From Kitasatospora mediocidica KCTC 9733 (GTDB lineage: Bacteria; Actinomycetota; Actinomycetes; Streptomycetales; Streptomycetaceae): DNA of 64,000 nucleotides. Made by a program: the position numbers and the translations under genes. Shown piece after piece: positions 42,648 to 51,597 of this stretch (position 1 is its first letter; each line of letters opens with the position of its first letter). The stretch lies in contig NZ_JQLN01000007.1 of assembly GCF_000744225.1 (NCBI RefSeq), positions 1,116,001 to 1,180,000 of the forward strand, in the 5' to 3' direction. The notes beneath the pieces are model-generated. The model saw nothing but the letters and a program-made list of their open reading frames with translations. It had not been told where the DNA came from and searched no databases.

Positions 42648-44243
42648 ATGCACGCGCTCAAAGATGAGTGGATCACGGCGTCCGACGGCGTCCGGATCTG
42701 CGTCGATGTCTACCTGCCCGCTGGGGATGGCCCGTTCCCGGCGCTGTACGCGGTGGCGCCGTACCAGAAGGACCTGCTGTACCTGCCGCCGGTGTCGACG
42801 TTCCGGTACATCGAAACCGGCCCGATCGACTACTGGACCGGACACGGCTACGCGGTGGTGGTCGGCGACCAGCGCGGCACCGGCAAGTCCGAAGGGGAGT
42901 TCGCGCTGTTCGGGCCCGCCGAGCAACGCGACTTCTACGACACCGTCGAGTGGATCGCGGCCCGGCCCTGGTCGACCGGGAAGGTGTCGATGATCGGGGA
43001 GAGCGCCTACAGCGTGAACCAGTGGCTGGCCGCCGCGCAGCGCCCGCCGCACCTGACCTGCGCACTGATCTACAACGGGTTCACCAACCTCCACCACGAC
43101 GCGGTCTACCACGGCGGCGTCTACTCCCTGGGGTTCCTCACCTTCTGGTCGACCGACCACCTCCGCGCCGCCGCCACCATCGGCGGCGGCACCCCGCCAC
43201 GCCCCGGCGGCATCACCACCGACATCATCGGCATGACCCTGGACCGGCCCGTCGCCGACGACTGGTGGGACCAGCGAGCGGTGAAAGTCGAGGACATCGA
43301 CGTCCCGGTGCTCAACATCGCCTGGTGGTACAGCGTCGGGCTGCATCTGCGCGGCCAACTCGACGGCTACGAGCGACTCGGCGGCACCGACAAGCGCCTC
43401 GTCGTGCTCGCCGGCACCGACAGCCACGAGCGCTACTACCGGCCCGAGTTCCTCGACACCCACATCCGCCCCTGGTACGACCACTGGCTCAAGGGCGTCG
43501 ACAACGGCGTCATGGACGGGCCGCCGGTCCGTATCCAGGTCGCCAACTCCGGGTGCCCGCCGCGCGAGGAAGCCGAATGGCCGCCCCGGCGCGCCGTGCC
43601 GACCACGTTCTACCTGCACCCCGATCCCGCGCACGCCGTCGACTCACTCAACGACGGCAGCCTCACCGCCACCGCGCCCACCCAGCCGACCGGGCAGCCC
43701 ACCGCCTACGACTACCCCAACCCCGAGTGGACGGTGGGCACCACCGTCATCACCGACGGCATCCCACAACCCACCCGCGGCATCCTCACCTTCACCACCC
43801 CGCCGCTGGAGCGCGACACCGAGGTCACCGGGAAGATCACCCTGGTGCTGTACGCGGAGTCCGACCAGAGCGACACCGAGTTCCACGTCAAGGTCTCCGA
43901 GCAGAAGGCCGTCCCGAAGCTCAGGCAGACCCTCATGCGCAAGGTCGCCAAGAACGTACCGCCGCCCTCCGCCATGGTCACCCGCGGCTGGCTGAAGGCC
44001 TCCCACCGCACCCGCCCGCCCCAGCCCGTCGAGCCGGGAACCGTCGTCCGCTACGAGATCGAGGTCTGGCCGACCTCCTACCTGTTCCCCAAGGGCAGCC
44101 GCATCCGCCTGGAGATCGCCAACGGCGACTCCCCGGTCTCCGACGGCCTGTTCCACCACTACTACGGCCACCAGACGGGCCGCAACCTCATCCACCACGA
44201 CGCCGACCACCCCTCCCACCTCGTCCTGCCCGTCATCCACTGA
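42648..44243 (+). CDS. CocE/NonD-family serine hydrolase
   Basis: A 531-aa X-Pro dipeptidyl-peptidase-like hydrolase: alpha/beta-hydrolase domain (residues ~1-310) with DQRGTGKSEG and the nucleophile elbow SMIGESAYSVNQW (Gly-x-Ser-x), then a C-terminal jelly-roll (~320-530). Family members hydrolyse cocaine esters, acylated amino acids or peptides. The elbow GESAYS differs from the common GxSYxG version, so the natural substrate is open. ATG 42648 has AGGAG 6 bases upstream; TTG 42642 is too close. Likely repressed by the divergent TetR and co-transcribed with the DUF6069-like gene 32 bases downstream. Confidence 0.9.
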   Translation: MHALKDEWITASDGVRICVDVYLPAGDGPFPALYAVAPYQKDLLYLPPVSTFRYIETGPIDYWTGHGYAVVVGDQRGTGKSEGEFALFGPAEQRDFYDTVEWIAARPWSTGKVSMIGESAYSVNQWLAAAQRPPHLTCALIYNGFTNLHHDAVYHGGVYSLGFLTFWSTDHLRAAATIGGGTPPRPGGITTDIIGMTLDRPVADDWWDQRAVKVEDIDVPVLNIAWWYSVGLHLRGQLDGYERLGGTDKRLVVLAGTDSHERYYRPEFLDTHIRPWYDHWLKGVDNGVMDGPPVRIQVANSGCPPREEAEWPPRRAVPTTFYLHPDPAHAVDSLNDGSLTATAPTQPTGQPTAYDYPNPEWTVGTTVITDGIPQPTRGILTFTTPPLERDTEVTGKITLVLYAESDQSDTEFHVKVSEQKAVPKLRQTLMRKVAKNVPPPSAMVTRGWLKASHRTRPPQPVEPGTVVRYEIEVWPTSYLFPKGSRIRLEIANGDSPVSDGLFHHYYGHQTGRNLIHHDADHPSHLVLPVIH

Positions 44244-44275
44244 CCGACGCCCCCCAAGCCAACGGAGCAGCCACC

Positions 44276-44710
44276 ATGGCCACCACACTGTCGAGAACCC
44301 GTCGCCCTCCCACGACCACAAGCCGGGTGGTGCGACCGGCCGCCATCGGCATCGGTCTCCTCGCGAACCTCGCGTACGTGATCGTCCTCACCGACATCGC
44401 CGGATACGACCTCAGGACTCCCGCCGTGTTCGGCCAGCCGGCCCAGTCCATCCTGATCAGCCTGGTGATCGCCAGCTCCGTCATCCCGCCGCTGCTCGGC
44501 TGGGGCCTCCTGGAGCTGCTGGAACGACGGGCCCCACGGCGCGCCACCGCCATCTGGGGAACGCTCGCCGTTCTGGTGCTCGTCGGCGGCCTCCCCTACA
44601 ACGGGGCCGGCGTCACACCGTCCGACCAGCTCCTGCTGGCCCTGCTGCACCTCATCATCGGTGCGGCGGTGATCCCCGCCTTCGTGATCACGTCACTACG
44701 CCGATCCTGA
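44276..44710 (+). CDS. Small four-helix membrane protein (DUF6069-like)
   Basis: A 144-aa integral membrane protein with four hydrophobic helices (residues ~20-40, ~55-80, ~92-105, ~115-140) and a basic N-terminus. The layout, including a loop after helix 1 and LISLVIASSVIPPLLGWGLLELLERRA, fits the actinobacterial DUF6069 family, whose function is unknown. It starts 32 bases after the CocE/NonD gene with GGAG 8 bases upstream and probably shares the TetR-controlled transcript. Confidence 0.8.
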   Translation: MATTLSRTRRPPTTTSRVVRPAAIGIGLLANLAYVIVLTDIAGYDLRTPAVFGQPAQSILISLVIASSVIPPLLGWGLLELLERRAPRRATAIWGTLAVLVLVGGLPYNGAGVTPSDQLLLALLHLIIGAAVIPAFVITSLRRS

Positions 44711-44827
44711 CGCCTGCTCAGGCCGCCCGAGTAGCTCGTGGTGCCATCACCAACGCCGCCAACGACGCCTCGGCCTCCCCTCCTGACCCGCCCCACGCGG
44801 GCCACCGCACCTGCCCCGGAGACCGTC

Positions 44828-45049
44828 ATGACCATGCCCTACCTCGCCCAACGCGACCAGCGGCAGACCCTGGAATGGCTCCATGGCGGCCTGTTCACGG
44901 TCCTGCTCGACAGCCAGGCCACCGAAGGACGGCTCACCGTCGGACTCTTCGACGTCCCCAAGGGCGAGGCTCCGCCCTTCCACGTGCACACCCGCGAGGA
45001 CGAGGTGTTCTTCCTCCTCATGGGAGAGGCGCGCCAGGATGCCCGGTAG
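44828..45049 (+). pseudogene. 3'-truncated cupin-domain protein
   Basis: The 73 codons encode the first half of a cupin: GGLFTVLLDSQATEGRLTVG followed by the motif-1 region PPFHVHTREDEVFFLLMGEA, with metal-ligand His-x-His and Glu. Directly after, the reading frame turns to unrelated bases and stops; the second cupin motif (with the last His) is missing. The break lies only a few bases before the palindrome at 45057, so a deletion probably joined this gene to the promoter of the CBS operon. Confidence 0.7.
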
Positions 45050-45056
45050 CCAGGCA

Positions 45057-45072
45057 GGGACCGATCGGCCCT
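45057..45072. promoter_or_regulatory. Island palindrome (exact consensus) before the CBS operon
   Basis: GGGACCGATCGGCCCT followed by GTCC, identical to the reverse complement of the site at 16736. It lies 88 bases upstream of the first of three CBS genes. Confidence 0.7.
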
Positions 45073-45159
45073 GTCCGGGCCGGCGGCGTGGGCGCAGTCT
45101 GGGAGCAGGAGGGCGATCGTGTCCTCGGCAGGGATTCACACCCAGGAGGCGTGAGGGCC

Positions 45160-45873
45160 ATGCAGCACCGTACCGTCCACGACGTGATGACCCAGGGGGT
45201 CGTCACCGCCCGGCCCGACACCCCGTTCAAGGAGGTCGCCGGGCTGTTCCACCGCAACGACATCACCGCCGTCCCCGTCGTCGACGACCGGGACCACCCA
45301 CTCGGCATGGTCTCCGAGGCGGACCTGCTGCGCAATGAGGCCGTCCAGCCGGACCCCGAGGGCCACTCCGCCGGAGCCCGGCTGAGCCCGCACGAACGGG
45401 CCCGCGCCGAGGCCGAGACGGCCGGCGGTCTGATGAGCAGCCCCGCCGTGACCGCCCGCCCCGACTGGAGCATCGTCGAGGCGGCCCGGGTGATGGACCG
45501 CAAGAAGGTCAAGCGACTGCCGGTGGTCGACGAGGCCGGGCGGCTCGTCGGCATCGTCAGCCGCACCGATCTGCTGCAGGTCTTCCTGCGCCAGGACGCG
45601 GAGATCCGCGCGGAGATCATGCACGACGTCCTCGGCGAGACCCTCTGGCTGGCCCCCACCGCGGTGGAGGTCACCGTGCACGACGGGGTCGTCACCCTGG
45701 CCGGTCGCGTCGAGCAGAAGAGCCTGATCCCGATCGTCGAACGGCTCTGCCGCTCGGTGGACGGCGTCGTCGCGGTACACCACACCCTCGGCTACGCCAC
45801 CGACGACACCGACCTCGACCTCGGCAAGCCCCTCGTCCGCGGCATGGTCGGCCCCTACACAGCCCGCCACTGA
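45160..45873 (+). CDS. CBS-BON domain protein
   Basis: A 237-aa protein with two CBS domains (residues ~4-62 and ~88-145) and a C-terminal BON domain (~150-220, VEVTVHDGVVTLAGRVEQKS). CBS pairs bind AMP/ATP; BON modules often bind lipids or mediate contacts. AGGAGG lies 10 bases before ATG 45160; an in-frame GTG at 45151 is too close to it. It heads an operon of three CBS genes and a P-type ATPase, led by an exact copy of the island palindrome, so these sensors probably act together with the ion pump. Confidence 0.92.
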   Translation: MQHRTVHDVMTQGVVTARPDTPFKEVAGLFHRNDITAVPVVDDRDHPLGMVSEADLLRNEAVQPDPEGHSAGARLSPHERARAEAETAGGLMSSPAVTARPDWSIVEAARVMDRKKVKRLPVVDEAGRLVGIVSRTDLLQVFLRQDAEIRAEIMHDVLGETLWLAPTAVEVTVHDGVVTLAGRVEQKSLIPIVERLCRSVDGVVAVHHTLGYATDDTDLDLGKPLVRGMVGPYTARH

Positions 45874-45886
45874 CACGGAGGACACC

Positions 45887-46588
45887 ATGAAGCACCTGCA
45901 CACCGTCGGCGACGTCATGACCCACGCCGTGATCGCGGTCGGCCGCGACGCGCCGTTCCAGGAGATCGTGGAGAACCTGCGCAAGTGGCGGATCAGCGCG
46001 CTACCGGTGCTGGCCGGCGACGGACGCGTGGTCGGCGTGGTCTCCGAGGCCGACCTGCTGGCCCGGGAGGAACTCAGGGACGCCGTCCTGCCGCCGTCCG
46101 ACCGGACGGCGGACGCGACCCTCCAACGGCAGGCCCACGCGGTGACGGCCGGGCAGCTGATGTCGTTCCCAGCGATCACCGTGCACCCCGAAGCCACCAC
46201 GGCCCAGGCCGCCCGGGCCATGGTGCACGGCCACGTCAAACGCCTGCCCGTGATCGACGCCGAGGGGCACCTCATCGGCGTGGTCAGCCGGGGCGACCTG
46301 CTCAAGGTCTATCTGCGCCCCGACGAGGACATCGAGGCTGACGTGCGCCGCGCGTTGCTCGCCCACCCGCTGCCCACCGACGCGTCCGGCATAGGCGTGA
46401 AGGTCGAGGAGGGCATGGTCACCCTGCGCGGCACCGTGCCGGAGCCCTCCCCGCTCGGCGTCCTGGACCTGCTGGCCCGATCCGTACCCGGAGTCGTGGA
46501 CGTAGAGACCCTCGTCAGCGTCGGACCGGTCCCGGAGGCCGACCGCGGCGCCGATCCGGCCACCCGCACCAGCGGAGCAGCACGATGA
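45887..46588 (+). CDS. CBS-BON domain protein
   Basis: A 233-aa paralogue of the preceding gene: CBS1 ~4-62 (GDVMTHAVIAVGRDAPFQEI), CBS2 ~88-146 (GQLMSFPAITVHPE), BON-like ~160-220. It starts 14 bases after the previous stop with GGAGG upstream, and its own stop overlaps the next start as ATGA, so translation is coupled. The C-terminal ~15 residues are low-complexity. Function as adenine-nucleotide sensor is inferred from the fold. Confidence 0.92.
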   Translation: MKHLHTVGDVMTHAVIAVGRDAPFQEIVENLRKWRISALPVLAGDGRVVGVVSEADLLAREELRDAVLPPSDRTADATLQRQAHAVTAGQLMSFPAITVHPEATTAQAARAMVHGHVKRLPVIDAEGHLIGVVSRGDLLKVYLRPDEDIEADVRRALLAHPLPTDASGIGVKVEEGMVTLRGTVPEPSPLGVLDLLARSVPGVVDVETLVSVGPVPEADRGADPATRTSGAAR

Positions 46589-47034
46589 AGGTCTCCGCCC
46601 TGATGACCTCCCCGCCGGTCGTCGCCGCTCCCGCTGCCACCGCTCGGCAGGCAGCGCTACGGATGGACGAGGAGGCGGTCGGGTGCCTCCTGGTCGCCGA
46701 TGACGAGCACCTCCACGGCCTCGTCACCGACCGGGACCTGACCGTGCGTACGCTCGCCCGCGGACTCGCCCCGGACACCCCCGTCAGCCAGCTGATGTCC
46801 ACGCCGGTGGTCACCCTGGACGTCACGGACGACCTGGAGAGCGCCTACCGGCTCTTCAACCGCAGCGGCGTTCGACGCCTGCCCGTCCTCGACGGCCACC
46901 GCCCGGTCGGCATGCTCGCCATCGACGACCTCTTCCGCGACGTCCTCCAGCATTTGGCCGACCTGCTCGGCCCCATCTCCTGGAGCGTTCTGCGCGACGG
47001 CGTCAGGGACGGCGCAGACCAGGCGACGGACTGA
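46585..47034 (+). CDS. Short two-CBS protein (HRP1-like)
   Basis: A 149-aa protein consisting almost only of a CBS pair (residues ~4-60 and ~68-125), with no BON domain. It resembles M. tuberculosis hypoxic response protein 1 (Rv2626c), a very strongly DosR-induced CBS protein. GCLLVADDEHLHGLVTDRDL is the typical end of the first CBS domain. The start overlaps the stop of the preceding gene (ATGA), and the cation ATPase starts 7 bases after its stop, arguing for one transcript and a role in regulating or sensing with the pump. Confidence 0.9.
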   Translation: MKVSALMTSPPVVAAPAATARQAALRMDEEAVGCLLVADDEHLHGLVTDRDLTVRTLARGLAPDTPVSQLMSTPVVTLDVTDDLESAYRLFNRSGVRRLPVLDGHRPVGMLAIDDLFRDVLQHLADLLGPISWSVLRDGVRDGADQATD

Positions 47035-47041
47035 GCAGGAC

Positions 47042-50008
47042 ATGGCCGGCAAGGCACTGCCCCTGTCGCATCCGCCGACAGTCGGCACCGAGGGTCCAGG
47101 GTCCCCCGACCCGCGCGAGCCGCTGTCCCTGCTCCTGCGCGACATGCGAACCTCGCCGCAGGGGCTGGCGGCGCGCGAGGCGGCCCGCCGGCTGACGGTC
47201 TACGGGCCGAACACGCTGGCACGACGAGGCGGGCGGCGCTGGCCCCGCGAGCTTGCTCAGCAGTTCACGCAACCGCTGGCGCTGCTGCTGGCCCTGGCCG
47301 CGGTCCTCGCCGCGGCCACCGGCGCACCGGCGCTCGCGCTGGCGATCCTGGCCGTGATCGTGCTCAACGCCCTGCTCGCCTTCGCGCAGGAGCAGCAGGC
47401 GGAGCGGGCGGTGGAGGCGTTGGCGGCGTTTCTTCCCGATCGGGCGGCGGCCGTCCGGGACGGGGTGCGTCAGGAGGTCGAGGCGACCGCGCTGGTGCCC
47501 GGTGACGTGCTGGTGGTTGAGGAGGGCAGTCGGATCTGCGCGGATGCCCGGCTGCTGTCGGGCGGGGTGGAGGTGGACCTGTCGGCGCTGACCGGCGAGT
47601 CGGTCCCGGTGTTCCGGTCGGCCGAGTTCATCGACGCCTCCGGGCCACTGCTCCAGGCTCGCGAGCTGCTCTTCACTGGCACGACGTGTACGGGCGGGCA
47701 GGCTCTGGCTGTCGTCACGGCCACCGGGATGCACACGGAGCTGGGGCGGATCGCGGCGCTCAGCCAGCGCACCCAGCGCGAGGAGAGCCCGCTGGAGCAC
47801 CAGGTCAAGCGGGTGGCTCGGCTGATCGCGGTGATCGCGGTGGGTGTGGGTGTGGCGTTCGTACCGCTGGGTCTGGCGTCCGGGCTGTCGCTGACGGCCA
47901 CGGTGGCGTTCGCGATCGGCCTGCTGGTCGCCAACGTGCCGGAGGGCCTGCTGCCCACGGTCACCCTCGCGCTTGCCTCGGGGGTCCGCGCGCTGGCCCG
48001 GCGCGGTGCGGTGGTGAAGCGGCTGTCCGCTGTGGAGACGCTCGGCTCGACACGGGTCGTCTGTACCGACAAGACCGGGACGCTGACCGAGAACCGGATG
48101 CGGGTCACCACGGTCTGGACCCCAGGGGGCGAGAGCGACTTGGGAGATGCCATCCCCGGGGCCGTACCGGAGCAGGTCCACCTGCTGGCCGCTGCCGCCG
48201 CCGCCTGCACCACGGCGACGTCGGCCGCCGGGCCGGACGGCCACCCCACCGGCGACCCCACCGAACTCGCGCTGCTCGACCTCGCCGCCCGCCTCGGCGA
48301 CCAGGCTCCGCCCGAGGAGCGCGACCGGCGGCGACGGGCGATGTTCCGCTTCGACCCGCGGATCAAACTGATGACCACCGCCGATGCCGAGGACGACGAC
48401 GCCGTGGTCCTGCACAGCAAGGGCGCGCCGGAGGAACTCCTCCTCCACGCCGACGCCGTCCTCGACCACAGGAGCGAGCGCCCGCTCACCCCCGCCGACC
48501 GGGCGGAGATCGTCCACACCGTCGGATCGCTGGCCCAGCGGGGGTTGCGGGTCCTCGCCGTGGCCCGTCGACGCTTTCCCCGCGGGCAGCTCCCACCCGG
48601 CAGCCGCGAGGACACCGAGCAGCACCTCTGTTTCCTCGGCCTGGTCGCCATGGCCGACCCGCCGCGCCCCGAGGTCGCCCACGCCATCGAACTGGCACAC
48701 CACGCAGGGATCACCGTGCACGTGGTCACCGGCGACAACGGCCTGACCGCGGCCGCCATCGCCGCGCGGGTCGGCATCGGCCACCGCGGCATGCGCATCG
48801 TCACCGGCACCGAACTGGAGGCGATGAGTGAACGCGAACTGGACACCCTGCTCGCCCGCGGCGAAGAGGTGATCTTCGCCCGCTCCTCGCCCGAGGCCAA
48901 ACTGCGGATCGCCGACGCGCTGCGCGCCGCCGGCAACACCATCGCCATGACGGGTGACGGCGTCAACGACGCACCGGCCCTGCGCCGCGCGGACATCGGC
49001 ATCGCCATGGGTCGCTCCGGCACGGACGTCGCGCGCGAGGCGGCGACCATGGTGCTCACCGACGACAACTTCGCCACCATCGTCGCCGCCGTCGAGGCGG
49101 GCCGGCGGACCTACGACAACATCCGCAAGTTCATCGTCTACATCTTCGCCCACGCTGTCCCCGAGGTCGTCCCGTTCCTGGTCTTCGCCCTGGCCGGCGG
49201 CATGATCCCGCTGCCGCTGACGGTGATGCAGATCCTCGCGATCGACCTGGGCACCGATACCCTCCCCGCCCTCGCCCTGGGCCGGGAGAGAGCCGAACCC
49301 GGGCTGATGGACCGCCCGCCCCGACCACGCAACGAAGGCGTCATCCAGCCCGCGATGCTCGCCCGCGCCTGGGGGTTCCTCGGACTGATCTCCGCCGTCC
49401 TCGTCATGGGCGGCTACTTCCTGACCCTCAGCCGCGGCGGCTGGCACCCGGGCGACCCGACCGGAGCCGGCACCGCACTGCACCACACCTACCAGCAGGC
49501 CACCACCGTCACCTGGCTCGGCATCGTCAGCTGCCAGATCGGCACCGCCTTCGCCGTCCGCACCGAACACGCCTCGCTGCGCTCCCTGGGCGTGTTCAGC
49601 AACCGCTACCTGCTCGGCGGCATCGTCTTCTCCCTCACCTTCGCCGCCGCGCTCGTCTACCTGCCGCCCCTGCACTCCGTCTTCGGCACCGCGGCCCTCA
49701 CCCCGCTCCAGCTCGCCACCGTGTTGCCCTTCCCCTTCATCGTCTGGGGCGCGGACGAACTACGCCGGGCGCTGCTGCGCCACCGCGCCGGCCCACTCCC
49801 GGTGCCGCAGTCCGTTCCGCTTGCACCGGTACTCCCCCAACCTGCGGCCGACAGCGGCGGCCACCACCCGCTGACCGTCCTGCTCGCCCGCCACGGCTGG
49901 AGTGCCCACCGACTCTCCCGCGCCCTGGACGTGAGCGAACACGCGGCCGCCGACATCGTCGCCCACGCCCACCGGGTCGGCGCCGAGCACGGTAGGCGAG
50001 GGCCGTGA
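47042..50008 (+). CDS. P-type cation-transporting ATPase (CtpF-like) with extra C-terminal tail
   Basis: A 988-aa P2-type ATPase. Visible are the N-terminal cation domain, the actuator loop TGES near residue 187, the phosphorylation site CTDKTGTLTEN near 343, KGAPEE of the nucleotide domain, TGDGVNDAPAL near 638, and about ten membrane helices (pairs at ~75-110, 255-310, 695-900). It likely exports Ca2+ or exchanges cations; Rv1997 (CtpF), similar in type, is DosR-regulated. The last ~45 residues (LTVLLARHGWSAHRLSRALD onward) are soluble and helix-rich, unlike typical family ends. Fourth gene of the CBS operon. Confidence 0.92.
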   Translation: MAGKALPLSHPPTVGTEGPGSPDPREPLSLLLRDMRTSPQGLAAREAARRLTVYGPNTLARRGGRRWPRELAQQFTQPLALLLALAAVLAAATGAPALALAILAVIVLNALLAFAQEQQAERAVEALAAFLPDRAAAVRDGVRQEVEATALVPGDVLVVEEGSRICADARLLSGGVEVDLSALTGESVPVFRSAEFIDASGPLLQARELLFTGTTCTGGQALAVVTATGMHTELGRIAALSQRTQREESPLEHQVKRVARLIAVIAVGVGVAFVPLGLASGLSLTATVAFAIGLLVANVPEGLLPTVTLALASGVRALARRGAVVKRLSAVETLGSTRVVCTDKTGTLTENRMRVTTVWTPGGESDLGDAIPGAVPEQVHLLAAAAAACTTATSAAGPDGHPTGDPTELALLDLAARLGDQAPPEERDRRRRAMFRFDPRIKLMTTADAEDDDAVVLHSKGAPEELLLHADAVLDHRSERPLTPADRAEIVHTVGSLAQRGLRVLAVARRRFPRGQLPPGSREDTEQHLCFLGLVAMADPPRPEVAHAIELAHHAGITVHVVTGDNGLTAAAIAARVGIGHRGMRIVTGTELEAMSERELDTLLARGEEVIFARSSPEAKLRIADALRAAGNTIAMTGDGVNDAPALRRADIGIAMGRSGTDVAREAATMVLTDDNFATIVAAVEAGRRTYDNIRKFIVYIFAHAVPEVVPFLVFALAGGMIPLPLTVMQILAIDLGTDTLPALALGRERAEPGLMDRPPRPRNEGVIQPAMLARAWGFLGLISAVLVMGGYFLTLSRGGWHPGDPTGAGTALHHTYQQATTVTWLGIVSCQIGTAFAVRTEHASLRSLGVFSNRYLLGGIVFSLTFAAALVYLPPLHSVFGTAALTPLQLATVLPFPFIVWGADELRRALLRHRAGPLPVPQSVPLAPVLPQPAADSGGHHPLTVLLARHGWSAHRLSRALDVSEHAAADIVAHAHRVGAEHGRRGP

Positions 50009-50274
50009 ACACGCCGAACGGGTCCGTCCGGAACCGGATGAGGGCCGGACGGCCCAAGCCCGGAGCCCTCCGACAGCGCAGGCTTGTAGGTGACAGGGAG
50101 CAAAGGAGGCGGTCGCCGTGGCGAAGGCTTCGGATCACGAGTGTCCGGCATCGCGAACACCGGCTGTCCGAGCCATCACGCTTCGTCACCTACGGGCGGC
50201 GGCAGACCGCCACCGATCCGCACCAGCCCGCGCGACTGCGCCCCGGGAGGACAGACGGAAGGATGCACCTGGCC

Positions 50275-50556
50275 ATGAACGAACGCACCACGACGCAGCA
50301 GGCGCGCACCAAGCAGTGGACGCTGCACCTCGACATCTTCGAGGAGGGCGACATCACCAAGGTCCACGCCGTTCTGAACACCGGCGACAACACGCTGCGA
50401 AGTCACGCCTCCGCCCAGCGCAACCCGCACGATGATCCCGCCCCCGAGATCGGCGACGAGTACGCGGCCGGCCGCGCCCTCCTCGACCTCGGCCGACAAC
50501 TGATCAACGCCGGCCGGACCGACTCCTGGACGGACGACCCCGCGCCGCACGACTGA
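50275..50556 (+). CDS. DUF1876 small protein (Rv1738/Rv2632c-like)
   Basis: A 93-aa soluble protein of the dsRBD-like DUF1876 family: KQWTLHLDIFEEGDITKVHA, NTGDNTLRSHASAQRNP and YAAGRALLDLGRQLINA are the conserved blocks. Rv1738 is a strongly DosR-induced homologue whose fold resembles ribosome hibernation factors, so a role in translation shut-down is plausible. ATG 50275 was chosen (GGAAGGA ends 11 bases upstream); ATG 50263 is also in frame. A diverged palindrome GGGCCGGACGGCCC at 50042-50055 lies about 220 bases upstream. Confidence 0.88.
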   Translation: MNERTTTQQARTKQWTLHLDIFEEGDITKVHAVLNTGDNTLRSHASAQRNPHDDPAPEIGDEYAAGRALLDLGRQLINAGRTDSWTDDPAPHD

Positions 50557-50583
50557 CTTCCTGCCGGCCAGGAGGTACTCACC

Positions 50584-51597
50584 ATGACCATGCAAGCCCT
50601 CACCCCCGACGAACTGCGCCTGCTGGCCGAGGCCGGCGGAGCGGCGCCGTCGCTGCACAACAGCCAGCCGTGGGCCTTCTGGCCCACCCCTGACGCGCGA
50701 GGTCTGTGCCTGTCCGCCGATCCGCAACGGTCCGTCCCGCTCACCGACCCCGACGGCCGGGCCCTGCACATCTCGCTGGGCGCAGCCCTGTTCAACCTTC
50801 GGCTCGCCGCCCTCCACCTCGGACGGGAGCCAGCGGTGCGACTGCTTCCCCACGCAAGCGACCCCCACCTGGTCGCGGTACTGGACCTCTCCCAGCCCGG
50901 CGCCGACCCACAGCCCTACGGCCGGGACCTCTACCGGGCGATCACGCAGCGCCACTCCAGCCGTCAGCCGTTCGCCAATCGCGACGTCCCCGAGGCGGTG
51001 CTCGGCGAACTGATGGCGGCGGCCGTCGACGAGGGCGTGGTGCTGTCCGCGTTGGAGGAGGACGGAGTGCGCCGGGTCCTGTCACTGACCGCGCAGGCCG
51101 AGCGGCGCACGGACGCCGACCTGGCCCGGATGGCCGAGACCCGCAGCTGGCTGCGGGTGGAGCAGCCCGCGACGGACGGCATCCCGCAGGCCGCGCTCGG
51201 CCCGCAGGACCACGAGGCCCATGTGCCGATGCGCAGCTTCACCGGTCGTCCGTCCTCGGACGCCGCACACTCCCAGCGATTCGAGGCGCTGCCCCAACTG
51301 GCCACCCTCACCACCCGTGCCGACCTGCCGGCCGACTGGCTGCGCGCCGGCCAGGCGATGCAGCGCGTGTGGCTGCTGGCCACGGTCGAGGGTGTCCGCG
51401 TCTCGGTGCTGCACCAGGCCGTCGAGTGGCCCGACACCCGCTGGGGACTGCGCGACCCGGCCGAGGGCCCCGGCCACGTCCAGCTCGTCCTACGCATCGG
51501 CTACGGGCCGCCCGGATCCGCCACGCCCCGCCGCCCGGTGGCGCAGACGCTGGACCTGAGCGGCATGCGGAACACCTCGGAGGGCGGTGAACCATGA
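50584..51597 (+). CDS. Acg-like nitroreductase family protein
   Basis: A 337-aa paralogue of the gene at 13443: GGAAPSLHNSQPWAFWPTP, HISLGAALFNLRLAALHLGR and VSVLHQAVEWPDTRWGLRDP are the matching blocks. As an Acg-type protein it should bind FMN with a lid over the active site. AGGAGG precedes ATG 50584, 27 bases after the DUF1876 gene, and its TGA overlaps the next start (ATGA), so DUF1876, Acg and the CBS fusion form one unit ended by the hairpin at 52801. Confidence 0.92.
   Translation: MTMQALTPDELRLLAEAGGAAPSLHNSQPWAFWPTPDARGLCLSADPQRSVPLTDPDGRALHISLGAALFNLRLAALHLGREPAVRLLPHASDPHLVAVLDLSQPGADPQPYGRDLYRAITQRHSSRQPFANRDVPEAVLGELMAAAVDEGVVLSALEEDGVRRVLSLTAQAERRTDADLARMAETRSWLRVEQPATDGIPQAALGPQDHEAHVPMRSFTGRPSSDAAHSQRFEALPQLATLTTRADLPADWLRAGQAMQRVWLLATVEGVRVSVLHQAVEWPDTRWGLRDPAEGPGHVQLVLRIGYGPPGSATPRRPVAQTLDLSGMRNTSEGGEP

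Noticed and set aside
47003..49675. 890-codon antisense frame over the P-type ATPase
   Set aside because: Shadow frame; the sense protein has all P-type motifs.
50118..50435. 105-codon frame with an excellent AAAGGAGG ribosome site before GTG 50118
   Set aside because: Codon third positions are not GC-biased, no family resembles it, and it runs into DUF1876 in another frame. It could be the leftover start of a deleted gene, but there is not enough to call it.
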